A DNA stretch of 64,000 bases from Paenibacillus antarcticus. Its GTDB lineage: Bacteria; Bacillota; Bacilli; Paenibacillales; Paenibacillaceae. The position numbers were made by a program, and so were the translations under genes. Of this stretch, positions 46,264-54,969 are shown piece after piece (within the stretch, counting starts at the first letter, position 1; every line of letters starts with the position of its first letter). The stretch covers positions 248,001-312,000 of the forward strand of contig NZ_LVJI01000016.1 in assembly GCF_001637225.1 (NCBI RefSeq), written 5' to 3'. The notes under the pieces are model-generated. The model made no database searches, was not told the DNA's origin, and saw only the letters and a list, made by a program, of their open reading frames with translations.

Positions 46264-48549
46264 ATGTTAAAGAGCAGTAATCTAGGGTACCCACGTATTG
46301 GGGCTAATAGAGAATGGAAGAAGACACTTGAGGCATACTGGGCAGGCAAGTTGGATGAATCGCAATTGATTAGTCAGTTGGAGAATATTCGTTTAGACCA
46401 TTTGAAGCTTCAGCAAGAAAAGGGAATTGATCTTATTCCTGTAAATGATTTCTCGTTCTACGATCACATATTAGATACCTCAGCAATGTTCGGACTTGTA
46501 CCAGAACGCTTTTCTTATACTGGTGGTGTAGTTCCGTTCTCTACCTATTATGCTATGGCAAGAGGAGACAAAGGTGCAGCTGCATGCGAGATGACGAAGT
46601 GGTTTAATACCAATTATCATTATATTGTGCCAGAGTTAAATGGGGCAGCCCCAACATTAACAGAGAACCGTCCTCTTAAGGCTTATCAAGAAGCGAAAGA
46701 AAAGTTAGGGATTGAAGGCAAACCGGTATTGGTTGGATTGTATACGTTCTTGAAACTTTCCAAAGGATATGAGCCGGACCAAATAGATGATAAGATCGAA
46801 CAATTCTTACCTATCTACACGCAAATTGTACAAGAGCTTGCACAAGCAGGTGTTCAATGGGTCCAAATCGATGAGCCTATTCTAGTAACATCTATTACGA
46901 AAGCAGATCTAGAGAGAATTCGTCGTATTTATACCGCTTTAAATGAAGCAGCGCCAGCGTTAAATATTATGTTACAGACGTATTTTGAAGCGGTTGATCA
47001 TTATGAAGACATCATTTCACTTCCAGTTCAGGGGTTAGGACTTGATCTTGTTCATGGCTTAGAGCAGAACTTACAGTCGATTAAGAAATTCGGATTCCCA
47101 GAAGGCAAGACACTTGGTGCCGGTCTGATTGACGGTCGTAACATTTGGCGTTCAAGTCTTGAATCTCCACTACAGTTGCTTAAAGAGCTATCAGAGTTCG
47201 TAACTTATGATCAAATTCTGGTGCAGCCATCGTGTAGCTTACTTCATGTTCCGGTTAGTACGAAACCAGAGACTGCCTTAGATCCTGTGTTAAAAGAGGC
47301 GTTAGCTTATGCAGATGAGAAGTTGGATGAGATTGTTCTTCTTGTGGCAGCTACAAGTGGACAAGAGGGTGTAGATGAGAAATTAAGTCATAGCAGAAAA
47401 GCAGTTGAAGCGCTCAATGCATCACAGTCAAGAAATCGGGTTGAAGTTCGAGAAGCTGCGGCGAATAGGGATTCTCAGCCATCGACAAGAAAGAATGTAT
47501 TTGCTAAACGTCAGGTTAGTCAGCAAGAGAAATGGCAGCTTCCTTTCCTACCGACAACAACAATCGGAAGTTTCCCGCAGTCACCAGAGATTAGAAAAGC
47601 TCGCCAAAGCTTCCGTAAGGGAGATTGGAGTAACGAGCAATATGAGATTTTCATTGAAGATCAGATTCAAATCTGGATCAAACTTCAAGAAGAGATTGGT
47701 ATTGATGTACTTGTTCATGGTGAATTCGAAAGAACGGATATGGTTGAGTTCTTCGGAGAGAAATTGAATGGATTTGCCTTCACGTTGAATGGCTGGGTAC
47801 AATCTTATGGTTCACGCTGCGTGAAACCGCCAGTGATCTACGGCGACGTAGAATTCATTGCCCCAATGACTGTGAAGGAAAGTGTGTATGCTCAGTCTCT
47901 TACAGACAAACCGGTCAAAGGGATGTTGACGGGTCCACTGACGATATTGAACTGGTCTTTTGTACGTGATGATCTTCCTCGTAATGAAGTGGCCTTCCAG
48001 ATTGCATTAGCATTAAGGGAGGAAGTAGAGGCGCTTGAGAAGGCTGGCATTGAAATGATTCAAGTGGATGAGCCTGCACTTCGAGAAGGTTTGCCGCTGA
48101 AGAAAGAGAAGTGGGATAGCTATCTGGAAGATTCCATTCTTGCCTTCCGTCTTTCTACATCTACTGTAAAAGACACAACGCAAATTCATACACATATGTG
48201 TTATTGTGAATTCCACGAAATGATTGATGCGATACGTGCATTAGATGCCGATGTTATTTCCATCGAAACATCTCGTAGTCATGGCGAACTTATTCATACT
48301 TTTGAAGAATCCACATATGAGCTAGGTATTGGCTTAGGTGTATATGACATTCATAGTCCTAGAGTTCCGGCTGTAGAGGAAATGGTATCCATGATCGATA
48401 GAGCGCTACAAGTATTAGACCCAGCATTATTCTGGATTAATCCAGATTGCGGGTTGAAGACTCGTGGAATAGAAGAAACGGTTGCATCTCTGAAACATAT
48501 GGTGCAGGCAACTGAAATTGCAAGAGAAGCGAGAAGTGTAGCGAACTAA
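46264..48549 (+). CDS. metE: Cobalamin-independent methionine synthase
   Basis: 761 residues from ATG 46264 (GAGGAGG 12 nt upstream; an in-frame ATG at 46243 lies ahead of that site). It has both MetE barrels: N-terminal (NLGYPRIGANREWKK) and C-terminal (LPTTTIGSFPQSPEIRKAR). Zinc ligands are in THMCYCEFHE and NPDCGLKTR. It transfers a methyl group from 5-methyltetrahydropteroyl-triglutamate to homocysteine to make methionine, in the cytoplasm. Control by the upstream cobalamin riboswitch implies the organism prefers a B12-dependent MetH when B12 is available. A slightly variable linker at ~385-415 (Ser/Asn/Arg-rich) joins the halves. Confidence 0.97.
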   Translation: MLKSSNLGYPRIGANREWKKTLEAYWAGKLDESQLISQLENIRLDHLKLQQEKGIDLIPVNDFSFYDHILDTSAMFGLVPERFSYTGGVVPFSTYYAMARGDKGAAACEMTKWFNTNYHYIVPELNGAAPTLTENRPLKAYQEAKEKLGIEGKPVLVGLYTFLKLSKGYEPDQIDDKIEQFLPIYTQIVQELAQAGVQWVQIDEPILVTSITKADLERIRRIYTALNEAAPALNIMLQTYFEAVDHYEDIISLPVQGLGLDLVHGLEQNLQSIKKFGFPEGKTLGAGLIDGRNIWRSSLESPLQLLKELSEFVTYDQILVQPSCSLLHVPVSTKPETALDPVLKEALAYADEKLDEIVLLVAATSGQEGVDEKLSHSRKAVEALNASQSRNRVEVREAAANRDSQPSTRKNVFAKRQVSQQEKWQLPFLPTTTIGSFPQSPEIRKARQSFRKGDWSNEQYEIFIEDQIQIWIKLQEEIGIDVLVHGEFERTDMVEFFGEKLNGFAFTLNGWVQSYGSRCVKPPVIYGDVEFIAPMTVKESVYAQSLTDKPVKGMLTGPLTILNWSFVRDDLPRNEVAFQIALALREEVEALEKAGIEMIQVDEPALREGLPLKKEKWDSYLEDSILAFRLSTSTVKDTTQIHTHMCYCEFHEMIDAIRALDADVISIETSRSHGELIHTFEESTYELGIGLGVYDIHSPRVPAVEEMVSMIDRALQVLDPALFWINPDCGLKTRGIEETVASLKHMVQATEIAREARSVAN

Positions 48550-48571
48550 TAACGGAATAGATGATACAAAT

Positions 48572-48604
48572 AGGCTTCCCTTAGAAATAGGGAAGTCTTT
48601 TTTG
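48572..48604 (+). terminator. Rho-independent terminator after metE
   Basis: AGGCTTCCCT pairs with AGGGAAGTCT (one G-U), TAGAAAT loop, T6 tail. Confidence 0.88.
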
Positions 48605-48628
48605 TAGGATTTTTTTGAAAAAAGATTA

Positions 48629-48657
48629 TTGTAAATAAAATCCAAAAGTAATATCAT
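48629..48657 (+). promoter_or_regulatory. Promoter candidate of the SPFH gene
   Basis: TTGTAA, 17-bp spacer, TATCAT, 50 bp before the SPFH start. Confidence 0.55.
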
Positions 48658-48706
48658 ATAAATATCAAATTAATACTATATTTCAGGAGGTAAGATTAAA
48701 CAAAAC

Positions 48707-49549
48707 ATGAAAGAGAACAAAGCATGGTCGATTAGTGGATTTGTGGGATTGCTATTAATGCTTGGATTTATTGCCTTAGCAATCTACAGCTTAATAAATG
48801 ATGGTGTCGTATTAGGAGTAATATCGATTGTTATTGCGGTTACCTTGTTAGCTTCCTTTACTGTCGTTCAGCCTAATCAAGCTCAGGTTATTACATTCTT
48901 CGGTAAATATATTGGGTCTATCCGTAGTAGTGGATTCTGGATGACCATTCCGTTTTCATTTCAAAAGAAAGTATCTCTTCGTGTGCGTAATTTTAATAGC
49001 GTTAAACTTAAAGTGAATGATATTGAAGGAAATCCGATTGAGATCGCGGCAGTAGTTGTATTTCGTGTTACGGATTCCGCTAAAGCATTATTTGAAGTTG
49101 AGAAATATGAGGTGTTTGTCGAAATTCAGAGTGAAACGGCACTTCGTCATGTAGCGAGCAAATATCCATATGACCGATTTGAGGGTAATGGATATTCACT
49201 TAGGGGTAACGCTGAAGAAGTGGCAGCAGAATTAGGCGAGGAATTACAGAAGAGGCTGCAGGTTGCTGGTGTAGAGGTTATTGAGACACGCTTGACGCAT
49301 CTTGCTTATGCTACAGAAATTGCCAGTGCAATGTTGCAACGCCAGCAGGCATCCGCTATTATATCAGCACGGGAAAAGATTCTTGAAGGGGCAGTGACTA
49401 TGGTGCAAATGGCTATCACACGGATTGAAACTGAGGGGATCGTTCAGTTGGATGAAGAACGTAAGGCAGCAATGATAAATAATTTAATGGTAGCAATCGT
49501 GTCCGACCGCTCGGCACAACCTATCATTAATACGGGTACGATATACTAA
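48707..49549 (+). CDS. SPFH/prohibitin-domain membrane protein
   Basis: 280 residues. Two N-terminal helices (~9-29 and 32-52) are followed by an SPFH/Band-7 domain ([19 protein letters not shown], then [16 protein letters not shown]) and an Ala/Gln-rich coiled coil ([25 protein letters not shown]). Such proteins form membrane-associated oligomers that organise microdomains or regulate proteases. The RBS AGGAGG is an unusual 16 nt before ATG 48707; an in-frame ATT at 48695 sits at a more normal spacing, so the start is not certain. The stop is 1 nt before the GTG of a small RHH gene, making a tight two-gene operon. Confidence 0.9.
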   Translation: MKENKAWSISGFVGLLLMLGFIALAIYSLINDGVVLGVISIVIAVTLLASFTVVQPNQAQVITFFGKYIGSIRSSGFWMTIPFSFQKKVSLRVRNFNSVKLKVNDIEGNPIEIAAVVVFRVTDSAKALFEVEKYEVFVEIQSETALRHVASKYPYDRFEGNGYSLRGNAEEVAAELGEELQKRLQVAGVEVIETRLTHLAYATEIASAMLQRQQASAIISAREKILEGAVTMVQMAITRIETEGIVQLDEERKAAMINNLMVAIVSDRSAQPIINTGTIY

Positions 49550-49550
49550 G

Positions 49551-49733
49551 GTGGCAACGAAGAAGAATTTCCCCTTGAGACTGGATCCTAAGCTTTACGC
49601 AGCGTTAGAGCGGTGGGCCCAAGACGAATTACGTAGCGTAAACGGACATATAGAATTTGTACTGCGTGAAGCGCTTAAGGATGCGGGTCGACTGAACACA
49701 ATTAATCAAGGAAAAGAGAAAGATCAGGAGTAA
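49551..49733 (+). CDS. Small Arc-type ribbon-helix-helix protein
   Basis: 60 residues from GTG 49551, one base after the SPFH stop. The sequence [20 protein letters not shown], then [20 protein letters not shown], is a classic Arc/MetJ ribbon-helix-helix: a beta strand for the DNA major groove followed by two helices for dimerisation. It probably binds DNA as a dimer and may autoregulate this operon. There is no toxin gene beside it, so a toxin-antitoxin role is not supported. The reason for fixed coupling to an SPFH protein is unknown. Confidence 0.8.
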   Translation: MATKKNFPLRLDPKLYAALERWAQDELRSVNGHIEFVLREALKDAGRLNTINQGKEKDQE

Positions 49734-49756
49734 TTATAATTCTAGTGCGGATAAGA

Positions 49757-49795
49757 GATCCCCGACAGTATTCAATGCTGTTGAGGGGTCTTTTA
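49757..49795 (+). terminator. Rho-independent terminator after the SPFH/RHH operon
   Basis: GATCCCCGACAG pairs with CTGTTGAGGGGTC (G-U pairs), followed by TTTTAATTTT. Confidence 0.82.
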
Positions 49796-49904
49796 ATTTT
49801 AGAAACACACACAAATAAGATTATATAAGGTAAAATATATCCAAATATAAAAATAACATAGTTATAAGAAACAGGGAGGTCCACAACCCAAGGAGGAGAT
49901 ATCG

Positions 49905-50735
49905 GTGAAGCCTAAGAAAAGGTCGCAACTGAGACTATTTGTAGGGAAGCATTATTTTGTCACTCGAAGATATATGAAATGGATCTTGGGCAAAGAAAGA
50001 TATGCAAAGAAGATATCTCTAGATCCATTGGGACACACTATAAGTTCGCATAACACACCATTGCTAAGAGAACTTAAGAATGTAGATATGTGGATGCAGC
50101 ATAATAAAGTAATCAACCTGAAGATTGCACTTGAGCAACTGAATGGTATTGTACTTCAACCTGGGGAGACATTTTCTTATTGGAAGCTAATAGGAAAACC
50201 TACGAAACGTAAGGGGTACCAGGAGGGAATGGTGTTATTTTATGGCGATTTCAAAGCAGGCGTAGGCGGTGGATTATGTCAATGCTCGAATCTTATTTAT
50301 TGGATTACATTACATACCTCGCTTACGATAACGGAGAGACATCGTCATAGTTATGACGTGTTCCCTGATGCAAGACGCACACAGCCTTTTGGAAGTGGAG
50401 CAACATGTGCCTATAATTATCTAGATCTTCAGATTCGTAATGATACTGAAGTTCCATATCAGTTATGTCTTTACATGGACGCAAACGATTTAATTGGGGA
50501 ATGGAGAGCGATGAATCCGGAGTCTTATACATATGAAGTATACGAACGAGACCACCGGATTACGCTTGAGGCATGGGGCGGATATGTTAGGCATAATATC
50601 ATTCATCGTAAAAAGTATAATTCCCAACATGAACTGATCGATGATCAGTTCATTACAGAGAATCATGCGATTATGATGTATCAGCCATTATTGAAAGAAC
50701 CTGAACAGGATATTGAAATGGAGAATAATGCTTAA
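49905..50735 (+). CDS. VanW family protein
   Basis: 276 residues from GTG 49905 with AAGGAGG upstream. The VanW domain includes LQPGETFSYWKLIG, KAGVGGGLCQCSNLIYW with conserved Cys, and HRHSYDVFPDARRTQPFGSG with a His/Asp cluster. It has no signal peptide or transmembrane helix, unlike longer VanW proteins. VanW was named from vancomycin-resistance clusters but has no proven activity, and isolated copies like this are common in Bacillales and not evidence of resistance. The stop overlaps the 3' end of the convergent flavin-monooxygenase pseudogene. Confidence 0.88.
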   Translation: MKPKKRSQLRLFVGKHYFVTRRYMKWILGKERYAKKISLDPLGHTISSHNTPLLRELKNVDMWMQHNKVINLKIALEQLNGIVLQPGETFSYWKLIGKPTKRKGYQEGMVLFYGDFKAGVGGGLCQCSNLIYWITLHTSLTITERHRHSYDVFPDARRTQPFGSGATCAYNYLDLQIRNDTEVPYQLCLYMDANDLIGEWRAMNPESYTYEVYERDHRITLEAWGGYVRHNIIHRKKYNSQHELIDDQFITENHAIMMYQPLLKEPEQDIEMENNA

Positions 50736-52061
50736 GGTTTAACCTGAACTATATTATTACGGTTCTTTGGACGCGATAGACCAAGATGCTCACGCAAGGA
50801 ACTGCTTACATATTCTTTTCGGAAGAGACCACGTTTCTGTAACTCGGGATGACGAGATCAACGAAATCGTCGAGTCCACCGGGTAAGAAAGGAGGCATGA
50901 TATTAAAACCATCTGCGGCACCGTTATTAAACCATTCTTCGAGTTGATCTGCAATCTGTAGGGGTGTACCCTTGATAGTCCAATGTCCACGTGCACCAGC
51001 AATATGTTGGTACAGTTGTTTGATTGTTAATCCATCGCGGTCTGCTAAATCCTTAATAAGCTTAAACCGACTTTTGGCGCCGTTAATTTCTGAAAGATCA
51101 GGTAAGTTAGGAAGAGGGCCATCAATAGGATAGCCACTTAGATCGAAGCTAATGAGACTGGAGAGCAAGGATACCCCTACAGCAGGATGAATTAACTCCT
51201 TGAGTTGTGCTTCTAGTTCATCGGCTTCTGCCGTGCTACGACCTATGATAGGTAAGACCCCTGGCATGATCTGTATATCTTCAGGAGAACGCCCATATCG
51301 AGGGAGACGATCTTTAATGTCTATATAGAACGACTGTGCTTCCTCTAAGGTCTGCCATGCTGTGAATATATCTTCTGCCGTTTGCGCCGCGAATTCACGA
51401 CCAGATTCCGATGAACCAGCTTGTATAATCACGGGATGTCCTTGTGGTGGACGAGCAATATTCAGTGGACCTCGGACAGAGAACCACTCACCTTTGTGAT
51501 CGAGTGCTCGTACTTTGTTAAAGTCTGAAAAAATACCCGATTCCTTATCGTTAATAATCGCATCATCGTGACAACGTCTACGAATTCCTTTGCACGTTCA
51601 TAACGGAGATCGTGACGTAGATGTTGATCTTTGCTGAAATTGGCTGCTTCAGCTGGATTTCCAGAAGTGACGACATTCCATGCAGCTCGCCCCCCACTTA
51701 AATGGTCAAGTGAGGCAAATTTGCGAGCGACATGAAAAGGTTCATTGTATGTGGTGGAGACGGTTGCAGCTAGACCAATATGGCTAGTCACGGATGCAAG
51801 TGAAGATAATAAGGTAAGGGGCTCGAAGATGGAGCTTACAAAGCGACTGGAGATATCACCAGATGTTTTCCCTCCGAGACCGTCGGCGAGGAAGATCATA
51901 TCGAATTTGCCGCGTTCCGCTGTTTGGGCAAGACGCCTATAGAACTCGAAGTTCATTACGTCATCGGCCTGAGCATCAGGATGACGCCAAGCAGCGACGT
52001 GATGTCCAGGAATCACAAAGAAAGCTCCTAATTTCATTTGACGATTGTTTTGGCTCATCAT
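50732..52061 (-). pseudogene. LLM-class flavin-dependent monooxygenase (NtaA/SnaA type), broken by two frameshifts
   Basis: The start MKLGAFFVIPGHHVAAWRHP and the remainder match FMN-dependent monooxygenases of the NtaA/SnaA group, which use reduced flavin to oxidise chelators, sulfur compounds or similar substrates. The frame breaks at ~51566-51570: after FVDVVT the reading passes to the frame encoding DDAIINDKESGIFSDF, and the family segment between (KLWDSWE-like) is missing, consistent with a ~20-bp deletion. It breaks again at ~50846: VIP is followed out of frame by ELQKRGLFRKEYVSSSLREH, consistent with loss of one G. Only truncated products are possible. The RBS AAGGAGG and start are intact, so decay is recent, unless both are assembly errors. 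Confidence 0.85.
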
Positions 52062-52162
52062 GATATCCTCCTTATTAGTTCAACGGTAGTTACTTTCCAA
52101 GCGGCACAGCATAGATTATTTCAGGAAGAATCCAGCTTCCTGAGTTTGCTCATATGACGAAG

Positions 52163-52206
52163 CACAAAAACCAGAGATATATCCTAATGAAAGGGGATAT
52201 CTCTAG
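52163..52206 (-). terminator. Terminator-like hairpin in the leader of the monooxygenase pseudogene
   Basis: On the minus strand AGAGATATCCCC pairs with GGATATATCTCT and is followed by GGTTTTTG. It lies ~100 nt upstream of the gene start and no minus-strand gene precedes it, so it may be an attenuator of an unidentified leader RNA. The rest of 52062-52402 is AT-rich and shows nothing I recognise. Confidence 0.45.
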
Positions 52207-52402
52207 CTATCCGGTAGAACTAGAATATATTTATTCCGACTATTTTAGTATAAAATGGATACTAACATGAAAATTTATATACATCAACATAAATTCAGAT
52301 CATAAATTTATTTTCCCTAAATGGAATAGATCTTCTCTATGGTGATGTGTTTATTTTGATTATAATGGGTAAGAACAGTTAAACAGCAAGATTTATTATC
52401 GG

Positions 52403-52430
52403 TTCACTTCGAATATAAAAAGACTATATT
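52403..52430 (+). promoter_or_regulatory. Promoter candidate of speD
   Basis: TTCACT, 16-bp spacer, TATATT. The -10 is flanked by two TTCGAA palindromes (52408 and 52435). Confidence 0.5.
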
Positions 52431-52467
52431 AGAGTTCGAATGTTGGAACAACGAGAGGAATTGACTT

Positions 52468-53283
52468 ATGAAGATCACACCAGAACAAACAATTAAATTG
52501 CATGGCTTCAATAACCTGACGAAATCCCTAAGTTTCAACATGTATGATATTTGTTATACCAGAACGAAAGAAGAACGTGAAGCTTATCTAGAATATATTG
52601 ATGAACAATATAATGCAGATCGTTTAACTACTATTCTGCAGACTGTATCCAACATCATTGGTGCACATGTACTCAACATTGCGAAACAGGATTATTTCCC
52701 ACAAGGAGCAAGTGTAACCATGCTTGTGTCAGAAGGTCCAGTAGAAACAGCGCCAACAAGTTCGTTCCAGGAGTCACCAGGTCCATTACCAGAGACAGTC
52801 CTGATGCATTTGGACAAAAGCCATATTACGGTTCATACTTATCCTGAGTACCATCCTGATGAGGGTATTAGTACATTTCGAGCAGATATTGACGTATCTA
52901 CGTGTGGGGAAATTTCCCCTCTTAAAGCACTCAACTATCTCATTCACTCGTTCGATACGGACATTATGACGATAGATTACCGAGTTCGAGGTTTCACACG
53001 TGACATTAGCGGACATAAGTTATTCATTGATCACGATATTAACTCCATTCAAAATTACATCCCAGAAGAAGTGCAAGAGCAATATGATATGATTGATGTT
53101 AACGTATATCAAGAGAACATATTTCATACCAAGTGTAAGCTCAAAGCATTTGATCTAGATAACTATCTCTTTGGCTACACCAAAGTAACGCTAGATGCAG
53201 GGGAACAAGATAAGATTACGAAGAGAATAACGGAAGAAATGGATGAAATTTATTACGGGAAGAATATGAAACGTGGGACTTGA
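52468..53283 (+). CDS. speD: S-adenosylmethionine decarboxylase proenzyme (Escherichia-type class)
   Basis: 271 residues, the length of the E. coli-type class rather than the ~125-residue B. subtilis SpeH type. The processing site is [13 protein letters not shown]; self-cleavage before Ser118 makes the pyruvoyl group. [15 protein letters not shown] carries the conserved Cys. The enzyme makes decarboxylated S-adenosylmethionine, the aminopropyl donor for spermidine synthesis, in the cytoplasm. It has its own promoter candidate and terminator; the RBS is GAGAGGA. No spermidine synthase gene is adjacent. Confidence 0.95.
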   Translation: MKITPEQTIKLHGFNNLTKSLSFNMYDICYTRTKEEREAYLEYIDEQYNADRLTTILQTVSNIIGAHVLNIAKQDYFPQGASVTMLVSEGPVETAPTSSFQESPGPLPETVLMHLDKSHITVHTYPEYHPDEGISTFRADIDVSTCGEISPLKALNYLIHSFDTDIMTIDYRVRGFTRDISGHKLFIDHDINSIQNYIPEEVQEQYDMIDVNVYQENIFHTKCKLKAFDLDNYLFGYTKVTLDAGEQDKITKRITEEMDEIYYGKNMKRGT

Positions 53284-53317
53284 TCAACGATTAAATTACA
53301 CATGATCAACACATGGA

Positions 53318-53357
53318 ATAGGCAATGACGGTGATTTCACCATCATTGCCTATTTTT
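53318..53357 (+). terminator. Rho-independent terminator after speD
   Basis: ATAGGCAATGACGGTG pairs with CACCATCATTGCCTAT (one mismatch), T6 tail. Confidence 0.88.
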
Positions 53358-53599
53358 TATTATTTTCGTAAGAAAAGCACGACGTTACATTACATTCAAC
53401 ATTTAAAATGTAAATGATTGTATGTTATTTAAATGCAAAAATAAGTACATTTTCAGAAAGTTTTGAAAATAACGCTTTCAACGGTTGCTATTTTTAACTT
53501 TATTTACTATTATTTATAATTAATTGGACTAAAAAAGGGAGTTAATGGAAAAAAATTAATTCATATTTAGATTCAAAATAGAGAAAAAGGAGTGAGTCC
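53358..53599 (+). promoter_or_regulatory. Strongly AT-rich control region of the polysaccharide cluster
   Basis: No gene is seen. Two palindromes stand out: ACATTTAAAATGT (53399-53411) and GTTTTGAAA with TTTCAAC around a 7-bp gap (53460-53482), which also includes a cre-like CGCTTTCA half. AT-rich stretches around 53495-53525 could supply -10 sequences but none is convincing. Confidence 0.5.
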
Positions 53600-54925
53600 A
53601 TGCAGTACTTTTTTTACTTATCTACATTTATTTTTATTGGTTTTCAAATTATTTACACGATTATCCCCTTATTTGCAAGTAAAGTTAAGCCATTAAATAT
53701 CGATCTTTCAGAAAAGACGATCTCCGTTCTAGTACCTGCTTACAACGAGGAGCTAACCATTAAGAATTGTATAGATGCAATGGAGGGCTTAAATTACAGC
53801 AACTATGAAGTCATCATCATTAATGATGGTTCAAAGGATCAGACGATGAGTAAGCTGACTGAGCTTTTAGACTTAACCCTAAGTGAGCGAGAAGCAGATG
53901 GTAAGCTCAGTTATGCGGCTATTAAAGGGATGTATCATTCGGAGAAATATGACAATATTTTTGTAATCGATAAATTTAATGGAGGAAAGGCGGATTCCCT
54001 CAACGCCGGTATCGATTGTGCGAAGTCTGATATTGTTATTACGCTAGACGCAGATAGTATGTTAGAGATTAACTCGCTTAAATATGTGAATCAATATTTC
54101 CATGATGACGAGGTTATCGCATTAGGTGGTACTGTCAAAATCGTACAAGGCGCGGAGAAAAAGGATGGCGTTATCCTAGATAAATTTACGGGTAAAGGAA
54201 TTATTAAAAGCCAAGTTATTAGTTACATACACGGATTCTATTGCAGGAAATTAACACAATCTGCATTTAATTCAATTGTTGTTATTTCAGGGGCATTCGG
54301 TGCTTTTTATAAAAGTATATTGGTTGACGTAAATGGATTTAGAAGTACGGTAGGGGAAGATATTGATATCACTCTGAAAATTCATGAGTACATTAAGGAG
54401 AACAACTTAAATAAGAAGCTTGTCTATGCGCCAGAAGCTGTATGCTACACGGAATGCCCTGAGAACATTACGAACTTCTATAAACAAAGAATACGTTGGC
54501 AAAAAGCTTATGTCGATTGCATTCTAATCTATTGGTCCAAATTATCACGAAAGTTTAGTTTTGGAGTCAGCATCTTTTTTGCGATAGACGGATTTGTGCT
54601 AGGCACACTAACGGCATTTACAACCATTTTTTATCTCATACAGGCAATCTTTCTAGGTACAAACTTAACGCAATTGATCATCCTTATGTCGTCGGTTCTT
54701 CTCATTAATGCGCTGCAAATTGGGGTTTCGTTGATCTTATGTAAAAAGTATGGAAGCAATTATTCATTAAAAGATTATATCCATATGTTTGTCTTTAGCC
54801 AATTTGAATTACTGACCTATCGAAATTTACTTCTTTATATGAATATCGTAGGCACATTTAAGTACTTTGATAACGACGAAGGCTGGGGATTCGTTGAGAG
54901 AAAAGGTGTTTCAAGCATAAGTTAA
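53600..54925 (+). CDS. Membrane GT2 polysaccharide synthase (PgaC/IcaA-like)
   Basis: 441 residues. TM1 is at ~4-25, a cytoplasmic GT2 catalytic domain at ~40-305, and C-terminal helices at ~315-380 plus a possible re-entrant segment. Processive-synthase motifs are PAYNE, NDGSKD, DAD (150-152, UDP-sugar/metal), GED (252-254, acceptor base) and Q296xxRW300. The set matches poly-N-acetylglucosamine and hyaluronan/chitin synthase-like enzymes, so a beta-linked amino-sugar polymer made and exported at the membrane is likely. First gene of a three-gene AT-rich unit with an acyltransferase and a GH18 hydrolase. RBS AAAGGAG. Product identity is inferred. Confidence 0.85.
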   Translation: MQYFFYLSTFIFIGFQIIYTIIPLFASKVKPLNIDLSEKTISVLVPAYNEELTIKNCIDAMEGLNYSNYEVIIINDGSKDQTMSKLTELLDLTLSEREADGKLSYAAIKGMYHSEKYDNIFVIDKFNGGKADSLNAGIDCAKSDIVITLDADSMLEINSLKYVNQYFHDDEVIALGGTVKIVQGAEKKDGVILDKFTGKGIIKSQVISYIHGFYCRKLTQSAFNSIVVISGAFGAFYKSILVDVNGFRSTVGEDIDITLKIHEYIKENNLNKKLVYAPEAVCYTECPENITNFYKQRIRWQKAYVDCILIYWSKLSRKFSFGVSIFFAIDGFVLGTLTAFTTIFYLIQAIFLGTNLTQLIILMSSVLLINALQIGVSLILCKKYGSNYSLKDYIHMFVFSQFELLTYRNLLLYMNIVGTFKYFDNDEGWGFVERKGVSSIS

Positions 54926-54969
54926 TTCCTACTTAAAATATATGAGAACTGCAATTTCGGGAGGTTAAT

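Noticed and set aside
49551-49733. The RHH protein as an antitoxin.
   Set aside because: No small toxin gene is adjacent; the partner is an SPFH membrane protein.
49905-50735. VanW homology as evidence of glycopeptide resistance.
   Set aside because: No vanR/S/H/A/X-type genes are nearby; isolated VanW-domain genes are common in Bacillales and have no proven resistance function.
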